A stretch of DNA of 9,590 bases from assembly GCA_021767845.1 (NCBI GenBank), contig JAASSQ010000105.1:1-9590 (forward strand). The letters run 5' to 3'. This document shows, piece by piece, positions 1 to 4,733 of this stretch. A program made the translations under genes and the position numbers. Source of the stretch: Roseovarius sp. Lineage in GTDB: Bacteria > Pseudomonadota > Alphaproteobacteria > Rhodobacterales > Rhodobacteraceae. Within the stretch, counting starts at the first letter, position 1, and every line of letters begins with the position of its first letter. Below the pieces are notes generated by a model. It did no database searches and was not told the origin of the DNA. It worked only from the letters and a program-made list of their open reading frames with translations.

Positions 1-648
1 GAAGAAGATCACCGCCTCGACCCCGAGGCAGCCGTTCTTGGTGCCCCCGAAGCTGACCGCGTCGATGCCGGCCTTCCACGTCATCTCGGCCGGGGTGCAG
101 CCGAGCGCCACCTGCGCATTGGCAAAGCGTGCCCCGTCGAGATGGACGGGCAGGCCGTGGGCGGCGGCGGTTTCGGTGAGGGCCGAGATCTCGTCCAGAG
201 TGTAGAGCCGGCCCATTTCCGTCACCTGCGTGAGCGACACGGGGCCGGGTTGGGCGACATGCACGTTGCCGTGTCCGGCGGCGGCGATGGCGGTTTCGAG
301 TTCCTCGGCCGTCATCTTGTCGCCCTCGCCCACCAGCGTCAGCTTGGAGCCGCCGGTATAGAATTCCGGCGCCTGGCATTCATCGCAGTTGATATGCGAC
401 AGGGGCGTTGCGTAGATCGTCTGCCAGGGCTGCGTGAGCGTGGCGAGCGCCAGCGCGTTGGCCGCGGTGCCGGTGGCGACGAGGTGGATTTCGGCCTCGG
501 GCGCCTCGAACAGGTCGCGGAGGCGGGTGCGCACCCGGTCCATCAAAGCGTCGGCGCCGTAGGAGGCGGCGAAGCCCGCATTGGCCTCGGCCACGGCCTG
601 CATCACCTTGGGGTGGGCGGGGCCGCAGTTGTCGGAGGCGAAATTCAT
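1..648 (-). CDS. ltaE: Low-specificity L-threonine aldolase, N-terminal 216 residues (gene continues beyond the left window edge)
   Basis: PLP enzyme that cleaves L-threonine or L-allo-threonine to glycine and acetaldehyde in the cytoplasm. The reading frame is open from an ATG at 648 down to base 1 without a stop, giving 216 residues. The family is about 340-350 long, so roughly the last 130 are outside the window. Family signatures in order are the N-terminal FASDN segment (3-7), a substrate-pocket segment with YGAD (about 30-33), the TGTAAN phosphate-binding loop (about 60-65), HLDGARFAN (with the PLP-contacting Asp, about 170-178) and SFGGTKNG, whose Lys at about 204 is the expected Schiff-base lysine. 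The start has a good Shine-Dalgarno sequence (GAGGAG, 657-662, 8-base spacing). Its ATG overlaps the TGA of the upstream YcgN-type gene as ATGA, so it is likely coupled to it. Family assignment is secure. Substrate preference is inferred. Confidence 0.93.
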   Translation of the reverse strand, partial: MNFASDNCGPAHPKVMQAVAEANAGFAASYGADALMDRVRTRLRDLFEAPEAEIHLVATGTAANALALATLTQPWQTIYATPLSHINCDECQAPEFYTGGSKLTLVGEGDKMTAEELETAIAAAGHGNVHVAQPGPVSLTQVTEMGRLYTLDEISALTETAAAHGLPVHLDGARFANAQVALGCTPAEMTWKAGIDAVSFGGTKNGCLGVEAVIFF

Positions 649-1121
649 GTGCCCGGCTCCTCGATCAGGTGATCTTCCCAGTCGTCTTCGGCCACTTGGA
701 ATTCCGGCAGGGTGGCGTTCTGCACGGACACGCCCGCGCGATGCACGCTGTCGGGATCGCCCGAAATGAGCGGGTGCCAGTCATAGAGCGGCTTGCCCTG
801 GTAGAGCAGCTTGTAGGCGCAGGTCTCGGGCATCCAGTAGAGGTGGCCATGCAGGTTCTGCGCGGTGAGCGTGATGCATTCCGGCACGAACTTGTGGCGG
901 ATGTCATACTGCGCGCAGCGGCAGGTCGTATCATCGAAGAGCCGGCAGGCCACGCGGGTCAGCGCCACTTCGCCGCCGTCCTCGTCCTCGAGCTTGTTGA
1001 GGCAGCATTTGCCGCAGCCGTCGCAGAGCGCCTCCCATTCGTGGCGGGACATCTGCGAGAGCGACTTGGTTTCCCAGAAGCGGGGGGCGAGGCCGCTGCG
1101 GTCGATCGGGTCGTCGGTCAT
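645..1121 (-). CDS. YcgN/UPF0260-family cysteine-cluster protein
   Basis: A 158-residue soluble protein of the YcgN (UPF0260) family, whose biochemical role is not established. The cysteine cluster is obvious: C33-x2-C36-x2-C39-C40, followed by C59, C67, C69, C82 and C101. This array suggests binding of a metal or an Fe-S cluster, but that is inference. The conserved WMPETCAY and GKPLYDWHPL segments of the family are present. The ATG at 1121 is preferred over an upstream in-frame TTG at 1154 because it forms an ATGA overlap with the ribF stop and gives the usual family length. Its own ribosome binding site is poor, in keeping with translation re-initiation after ribF. The gene ends in a second ATGA overlap with the threonine aldolase gene. 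No signal peptide or membrane segment is seen. Confidence 0.92.
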   Translation of the reverse strand: MTDDPIDRSGLAPRFWETKSLSQMSRHEWEALCDGCGKCCLNKLEDEDGGEVALTRVACRLFDDTTCRCAQYDIRHKFVPECITLTAQNLHGHLYWMPETCAYKLLYQGKPLYDWHPLISGDPDSVHRAGVSVQNATLPEFQVAEDDWEDHLIEEPGT

Positions 1122-2056
1122 AGGGATGTCAGGATCTCGCGGGCGCGCAGGCAATCGGCATCCATCTGGGCGATGAACGCCTCGAGGCTGTCGAAGGTTT
1201 CCTCGGGGCGGAGGTAGTCCACAAGCGCCACCGACAGTTCCGCGCCGTAAAGATCGCCCGAGAAATCGAACAGGAAGGTTTCGAGGTTCGGTACCTCGCC
1301 GTTGAACATCGGCCGCACGCCAAGCGAGGCGGCGCCGTGATACTGCCCGGCATGGGGGCCGTCGAGCACATCGACCAGCACCGCGTAGACGCCGAAGCGC
1401 GGCGGGTGCAGCCCCGCGATCGACATGTTGGCGGTGGGGTAGCCCAGTTCGCGACCGCGCTGTTCGCCGCCCACGATGGTGCCGTCGATCCGGTGCCAGT
1501 GGCCCAGCATCGCGGCGGCGTCGCGCGGGCGGCCCTCGGTCAGCGCGGTGCGGATCGCGGTGGAGGAGACCTGCCCCTTCTGCCCTTCCAGAAGCGCGGC
1601 GATGGTGACGCCGAAGCCCATCTCGCGGCCGAAGCGTTCGAGATCGGCAGCGTCGCCCGCGCGGCCCTTGCCGAAGCAGAAATCGGCGCCGACGACCACG
1701 TGGCGCAGCCCCAGCCCGTCGGCAATCACGTTGCGGGCAAAGTCCTGCGGCGACAGCGCGGCCATCGCGGCGTTGAAGTTCAGCTCGTAAAGCTTGTCCA
1801 CACCCAGTTTCTGCAGGCGGTTGGCGCGCGCCTCGCGGCCCATCAGGCGGAAGGGCGCGGTGTGGGGGGCGAAATATTCGCGCGGGTGCGGCTCGAACGT
1901 GAGCACGCCGAGCGGGGCGTCCAGCGCGCGGGCCTGGGTGCGGGCGATGTCGATCACCGACTGGTGGCCCAGGTGCACGCCATCGAAATTGCCGATGGCG
2001 GCCGAGGCGCCCCGGTCGGCCTGATCCACGTAGAGATGGTCGCGCACAATCTGCAT
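1118..2056 (-). CDS. ribF: Bifunctional riboflavin kinase / FAD synthetase
   Basis: A 312-residue cytoplasmic enzyme that phosphorylates riboflavin to FMN and then adenylates FMN to FAD, the last two steps of flavin cofactor synthesis. The N-terminal adenylyltransferase domain (about 1-180) shows GNFDGVHLGH (22-31, with the nucleotide-binding HLGH), TFEPHP (53-58), GADFCFG (123-129) and SSTAIR (164-169). The C-terminal kinase domain (about 185-305) shows GYPTAN (205-210) and the NLETFLFDF segment carrying the expected catalytic Glu. The length is typical. The ATG at 2056 starts just ahead of the conserved first strand. A TTG at 2092 in the same frame would add 12 unconserved residues. There is no clear Shine-Dalgarno sequence before 2056, so initiation may be weak or coupled to the small gene 58 bases upstream. 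The stop overlaps the YcgN-type start. Confidence 0.97.
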   Translation of the reverse strand: MQIVRDHLYVDQADRGASAAIGNFDGVHLGHQSVIDIARTQARALDAPLGVLTFEPHPREYFAPHTAPFRLMGREARANRLQKLGVDKLYELNFNAAMAALSPQDFARNVIADGLGLRHVVVGADFCFGKGRAGDAADLERFGREMGFGVTIAALLEGQKGQVSSTAIRTALTEGRPRDAAAMLGHWHRIDGTIVGGEQRGRELGYPTANMSIAGLHPPRFGVYAVLVDVLDGPHAGQYHGAASLGVRPMFNGEVPNLETFLFDFSGDLYGAELSVALVDYLRPEETFDSLEAFIAQMDADCLRAREILTSL

Positions 2057-2114
2057 GGGCGCAGGGGTAGCCCCATGTCCGGGCGGGTGCAAGCGCGATG
2101 CGCCTATGGGCCGG

Positions 2115-2297
2115 TCAGGTCTGACGGGGGCCGCGCATCTCGGCGATGGCGAGGCGGATGCGGCGCCAGTTCGCGGCCTCTTTCCGCCGGCCGGCGGCGT
2201 GGGATTCCTGCATCCGGCGGGCGGCGATCACGGCGGCCCTGGCGCCGTGGGACGCCAGCAGCGCGCGGGCATACTGGGTGGCTGTGCTGGGTTGCAT
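2115..2297 (-). CDS. Small uncharacterised 60-residue protein
   Basis: I do not recognise a function. The predicted protein is short, basic and rich in Ala and Arg, begins MQPSTATQYARALL and ends with AIAEMRGPRQT. It looks mostly helical, has no cysteines, no membrane segment and no signal peptide. Support for a real gene comes from a very strong Shine-Dalgarno sequence (AGGAGGAG, about 2302-2309) placed 5 bases before the ATG, from its position in a co-directional chain between the MaoC gene (98 bases upstream) and ribF (58 bases downstream), and from a possible promoter just upstream. Two overlapping minus-strand frames in the same place (2104-2349 and around it) lack such a ribosome binding site. 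My impression is that similar small proteins occur at this locus in other Rhodobacteraceae, but I could not search for them. Confidence 0.72.
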   Translation of the reverse strand: MQPSTATQYARALLASHGARAAVIAARRMQESHAAGRRKEAANWRRIRLAIAEMRGPRQT

Positions 2298-2318
2298 GGT
2301 GTTCTCCTCCTGCCCGCA

Positions 2319-2349
2319 AGGATAGCACGAGGGGCGCGGAGGCGATCAA
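2319..2349 (-). promoter_or_regulatory. Possible promoter for the 60-residue gene and ribF
   Basis: On the minus strand a TTGATC hexamer (2344-2349) is followed after 19 bases by TATCCT (2319-2324). Each matches four of six bases of the sigma-70 consensus. Transcription would start near 2312, just before the strong Shine-Dalgarno sequence. The spacer is longer than the usual 17, so this is a weak candidate. Confidence 0.3.
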
Positions 2350-2395
2350 GGGCGGGGCGCGCAGGCCCCCGATGACGGCGGATTGTGGCGCGGCG

Positions 2396-2839
2396 TCAGT
2401 CGAACTTGCCCGAGGGGGCCAGCACCGTCGCTTCGCCGATCAGCACCTTCTTGCCGTTGACGAGGCAGCGGCAATCGAGCTGCACGCGGCGCTTGGAATG
2501 GTCGATGCCGACCACCTCGACCTCGGCCAGGACCATGTCGCCGGGGCGCACGGGGGCGAGGAATTTCAGGGTCTGGCCCATGTAGACCGTGCCGTGGCCG
2601 GGCAGTTGCTCGCCGATCACCGCCGAGATCAGACCGGCGGTCAGCATCCCGTGGGCGATGCGGCCTTCGAAGATGGTGTCCTGGGCGTAGGCGTCATCGA
2701 GATGCACCGGGTTCCGGTCGGTCGAGACCTGGGCGAACATCTCGATATCCTCGTCGGTGACGACCTTTCGCAGGCTGCGGGTCATGCCCATCTCGATTTC
2801 CTCGATGGTGATGGTCCCGCGTGGCATGTTGTCCAACAT
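2396..2839 (-). CDS. MaoC-family dehydratase, (R)-specific enoyl-CoA hydratase-like (PhaJ type)
   Basis: A 147-residue single hot-dog-fold protein of the MaoC/PhaJ group. Members usually hydrate trans-2-enoyl-CoA to (R)-3-hydroxyacyl-CoA, feeding polyhydroxyalkanoate synthesis or related acyl-CoA pathways, and act as dimers in the cytoplasm. The hydratase-2 motif is intact: D41-R-N43-P-V-H46, whose Asp and His are the expected catalytic pair, followed by GRIAHGMLTAGLIS (about 59-72), the family's substrate-pocket segment. A later LKFLAPVRPGDM segment (about 92-103) is also typical. The ATG at 2839 is chosen for its Shine-Dalgarno sequence (GGGAGG, 5-base spacing). An in-frame ATG at 2827 is less well placed. 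It lies 101 bases after the HAD gene. No polyhydroxyalkanoate synthase gene is in view, so the pathway is inferred and the true substrate is open. Confidence 0.9.
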   Translation of the reverse strand: MLDNMPRGTITIEEIEMGMTRSLRKVVTDEDIEMFAQVSTDRNPVHLDDAYAQDTIFEGRIAHGMLTAGLISAVIGEQLPGHGTVYMGQTLKFLAPVRPGDMVLAEVEVVGIDHSKRRVQLDCRCLVNGKKVLIGEATVLAPSGKFD

Positions 2840-2923
2840 TCGACCCTCCCTTGCGGCTGGTGGGTAATTTTCGCGACGCTATCGCGCCTTGTGTTGGAAC
2901 TTTATTACTTTGCAGGCGCAGAA

Positions 2924-2942
2924 AGGCAAGGGATTTTTGCCT
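2924..2942 (-). terminator. Weak terminator-like hairpin at the end of the HAD gene
   Basis: On the minus strand AGGCAA (2937-2942) pairs with TTGCCT (2924-2929) around a 7-base loop and is followed by TTCT. The stem is only 6 bp and overlaps the HAD stop codon. It could attenuate transcription into the MaoC gene, but it may be chance. Confidence 0.25.
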
Positions 2943-3813
2943 AGCGCAAATGCCCGATCGTGTATGTCGGGAGGATTTTTTCCTGGTCGAGGAAGGCTTT
3001 CAGCGCGATCTCGTCCGGTTGCTGCGACGTTTTGGTTTCGGTCGCGGCCAGCCCGCCGGAGATGAAGAGGGAGTCGATATCCTCGCCCATGGCGCCGGCG
3101 ATGTCGGTGTGGATGCCGTCGCCGATGGCGAGAATCGCGGCGTTCTCCACGTCATGCCCCGTGGCGGCGAGGCGGCGGCGCGCGAGATCGTAGATCGGCG
3201 GGTGGGGCTTGCCGAAATAGAGGCTTTCGCCGCCCATCTCGGTGTAGAGCCGCGCCAATGCGCCGGCGCACCATTCGCGGTGATCGCCGCGGTCCACGAC
3301 AATGTCGGGATTGGCGCAGAGCAGCTTGAGGCCCATTGTCTTGGCATAGAGGAAATCGGCGCGGTAGTCGGAGGGGTCGGCGGTGGGGTCGAAGGGGCCG
3401 GTGCAGACGATGCCCTCGGCCTCTTTCAGGGGGACGGTGCGGATGTCGGCGGGATCGTCGATCAGTTCCAGCGGTTCAAAGAATTTCATGTCGCGCGATT
3501 CGCCGATGAAATAGACCTTTTCGCCCACCACGCCGCGGAACATCGCGGCGCGGGCGCTGTCGCCCGAGGTGGCGATGGTGTCCCAGCAGTCGTCGGGCAC
3601 GCCGAAATTCTGCAACTGCTTTTCCACGCCGATGCGGGGGCGGGGGGAGTTGGTGACCAGCACCACCACGCCGCCCGCCTGGCGATAGGCGCGCAGGGCC
3701 GCGACCGCGTCGGGCAGGGCCTTGACGCCGTTATGCACGCAGCCCCAGAGATCGACGAACAGGGCGTCGTAGCGGTCGGAAACCTGGGAAAGCGACTGGA
3801 TGATCCGGGTCAT
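2941..3813 (-). CDS. HAD superfamily class IIA protein, TIGR01459 type
   Basis: A 290-residue cytoplasmic protein of the NagD-like class IIA of HAD hydrolases, closest in my judgement to the TIGR01459 family common in alphaproteobacteria. Its substrate is unknown. Motif I is FVDLWGCVHNG with the nucleophile D21; the position normally held by the second Asp is W23. Motif II is LVTNS (52-56). The C2 cap lies at about 60-195 and carries CANPD (165-169). Motif III is YFGKPHPPIY with K201. Motif IV is IGDGIHTDIAGA with D231 and D236. The ATG at 3813 begins the conserved domain. A TTG at 3888 in frame would add 25 low-complexity residues. The gene is the first of the minus-strand chain that includes ribF, and is divergent from the flavin reductase-like gene. 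Fold assignment is secure. Phosphatase activity is uncertain because of the Trp. Confidence 0.9.
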   Translation of the reverse strand: MTRIIQSLSQVSDRYDALFVDLWGCVHNGVKALPDAVAALRAYRQAGGVVVLVTNSPRPRIGVEKQLQNFGVPDDCWDTIATSGDSARAAMFRGVVGEKVYFIGESRDMKFFEPLELIDDPADIRTVPLKEAEGIVCTGPFDPTADPSDYRADFLYAKTMGLKLLCANPDIVVDRGDHREWCAGALARLYTEMGGESLYFGKPHPPIYDLARRRLAATGHDVENAAILAIGDGIHTDIAGAMGEDIDSLFISGGLAATETKTSQQPDEIALKAFLDQEKILPTYTIGHLR

Positions 3814-3879
3814 GGGCGGCCTCGTGGCGGTTGCGGGGATGTCACGGGCGCTAGATATGGCAGGGGGCGCGGGAATTGG

Positions 3880-3916
3880 CCACCGCAAAGCGGTGGTGGC
3901 CCGAGAAGGGCCGCCA
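3880..3916. repeat. Two overlapping inverted repeats in the HAD / flavin reductase intergenic region
   Basis: The first is a perfect 7-bp inverted repeat (CCACCGC at 3880-3886, GCGGTGG at 3890-3896, 3-base loop). The second has 9-base arms (3894-3902 and 3908-3916) with eight Watson-Crick pairs, one G-T pair and a 5-base loop. They share bases 3894-3896, so as RNA they could not both form fully. Neither is followed by a T-tract, so they do not look like terminators. They lie upstream of both divergent genes. Confidence 0.6.
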
Positions 3917-3924
3917 AGAAAGAA

Positions 3925-3953
3925 TTGGGTCTTTGCGCCAAACTCTCTATCTC
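3925..3953 (+). promoter_or_regulatory. Possible promoter for the flavin reductase-like gene
   Basis: TTGGGT (3925-3930) and TATCTC (3948-3953) are separated by exactly 17 bases, each matching three of six consensus bases. It sits just downstream of the inverted repeats and would give a leader of about 80 bases that contains the small ORF at 4006-4044. The spacing is good but the hexamers are weak. Confidence 0.33.
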
Positions 3954-4005
3954 TTGCACAGGACGGCCCGGCGCAGTACCGGCGGGCGGCAGGAGTGGAG
4001 ACCCG

Positions 4006-4044
4006 ATGACCCGACCGACCCTTGATAGCGGAGATCCGGCATGA
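4006..4044 (+). CDS. Possible 12-codon leader ORF overlapping the flavin reductase-like start
   Basis: ATG at 4006 is preceded by purine-rich AGGAGTGGAG (3991-4000, with GGAG 5 bases before the ATG). It encodes the peptide MTRPTLDSGDPA and ends in a TGA at 4042-4044 that overlaps the next start codon as ATGA. The composition suggests no amino-acid-specific attenuation (no run of one residue). If translated it could deliver ribosomes to the downstream gene. It is short enough to be chance, and there is no codon-use evidence. Confidence 0.35.
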   Translation: MTRPTLDSGDPA

Positions 4045-4532
4045 GCGCGGCGCGTGATGCCTTTGTCGCGGCGATGCGGCAGGTGGCCGCCACGGTCACC
4101 GTGGTCACGACCGATGGGCCGGGCGGGCGCATGGGGGCGACCGTCAGCGCCTTTACCTCGTTGTCGGCGGACCCGCCGACGGTGCTGTGCTGCCTGAAGG
4201 CCGACAGCCGGATCGCGCAGGCGGTGGCCGACAACGGCACCTTCACGGTCAACGTGCTGCCCGAGGACGCGGTGGATGTGGCGCGGCAATTCGCCGGAGC
4301 GTTCGACCACGAAACGCCCGACCGGTTCGAGGGGATCGAGATCACGCCCACCGAGTTCGGGCCGATCCTGCCGCGCGCCACGGCCTTCACCTGCACGCTG
4401 CAGCGCGCCTATCGCCACGCGACGCACGAGATCTGCATCGGCGCGGTGGCGGGGATTTCCAATGCCGGGGAAAAGCCGCTGGCCTACATGCACGGCGCGT
4501 TCCATGTGGTGCGCCCCAAGCAGGTGTTGTGA
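4041..4532 (+). CDS. Flavin reductase-like domain protein
   Basis: A 163-residue protein of the flavin reductase-like FMN-binding family (the small component of two-component monooxygenases and related NAD(P)H:flavin oxidoreductases). Such enzymes reduce free FMN or FAD with NAD(P)H and pass the flavin to a partner oxygenase. The split-barrel signature is clear: GRMGATVSAFTSLSADPP (29-46) followed by VLCCLKADSRIAQAV (about 48-62) and FTVNVLPED (about 69-77), with a C-terminal YMHGAFHVV strand. The start at 4041 has GGAG 7 bases upstream and gives the normal family length. The gene stands alone on the plus strand between minus-strand blocks, and no monooxygenase partner is visible, so its electron acceptor cannot be named from context. 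Confidence 0.92.
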   Translation: MSAARDAFVAAMRQVAATVTVVTTDGPGGRMGATVSAFTSLSADPPTVLCCLKADSRIAQAVADNGTFTVNVLPEDAVDVARQFAGAFDHETPDRFEGIEITPTEFGPILPRATAFTCTLQRAYRHATHEICIGAVAGISNAGEKPLAYMHGAFHVVRPKQVL

Positions 4533-4560
4533 CCGGCGGCGGGGCGTCGCTCCACTACGA

Positions 4561-4593
4561 CAAAGGGAGGCTGCGGAGGACCGAAGTCCTTTG
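4561..4593. repeat. Inverted repeats with alternative pairing after the flavin reductase-like gene
   Basis: AGGAC (4577-4581) and GTCCT (4586-4590) form a perfect stem around a CGAA tetraloop. An outer CAAAGG (4561-4566) can instead pair with CCTTTG (4588-4593), competing for the same 3' arm. No T-tract follows. Confidence 0.5.
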
Positions 4594-4601
4594 GGCGCAA
4601 G

Positions 4602-4622
4602 GTGCTGCGCGCCGCGCGGCAC
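4602..4622. repeat. Short GC-rich hairpin
   Basis: GTGCTGCG (4602-4609) pairs with CGCGGCAC (4615-4622) with one T-G pair and a 5-base loop. It is part of the structured stretch between the convergent flavin reductase-like and pyrophosphatase genes. Confidence 0.45.
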
Positions 4623-4634
4623 ACTGCTTCATCA

Positions 4635-4665
4635 CCAGACGGCCCAAGCCGCTTGGGTCATCTGG
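4635..4665 (+). terminator. Strong hairpin between convergent genes, possible terminator of the flavin reductase-like gene
   Basis: Fourteen-base arms (4635-4648 and 4652-4665) pair at 12 positions, plus one G-T pair and one mismatch, around a CCG loop. The core CCCAAG-CCG-CTTGGG is perfect. The following bases (CCTATCTTG) have only scattered T residues on the plus strand, so intrinsic termination would be inefficient. It lies 102 bases after the flavin reductase-like stop. Confidence 0.4.
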
Positions 4666-4684
4666 CCTATCTTGCCCCTGCCGG

Positions 4685-4728
4685 AAAACCCGAGGGCAGC
4701 GCCCGCCCACCCCGGGCGGCCGCTGCCC
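4685..4728 (-). terminator. Rho-independent terminator of the pyrophosphatase gene
   Basis: On the minus strand, 15-base arms (4714-4728 and 4694-4708) pair at 14 of 15 positions around a 5-base loop, followed by TCGGG and then TTTT (4685-4688). The stem begins 5 bases after the pyrophosphatase stop codon. A GC-rich stem with a short T run is the classic form. Confidence 0.82.
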
Positions 4729-4733
4729 CGCGA

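Noticed and set aside
2061..2080. Small GGGG/CCCC hairpin just upstream of ribF as an FMN riboswitch remnant
   Set aside because: A 4-bp stem is far too small. The conserved multi-stem FMN riboswitch is not present, and the 58-base gap leaves no room for it.
2358..2395. GC-rich inverted bases after the MaoC stop as a terminator
   Set aside because: Only a 4-5 bp stem can form and there is no T-tract on the minus strand.
1337..2944. Long open frame of 535 codons on the plus strand across ribF, the small gene and the MaoC gene
   Set aside because: It is antisense to well-supported genes, rich in Gly, Ala, Arg and His as expected for a mirror frame in GC-rich DNA, and matches no family I know.
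2821..4044. Plus-strand open frame of 407 codons opposite the HAD gene
   Set aside because: The body is an antisense shadow of a clear HAD gene. Only its last 12 codons (4006-4044), with their own ribosome binding site, were kept as a possible leader.
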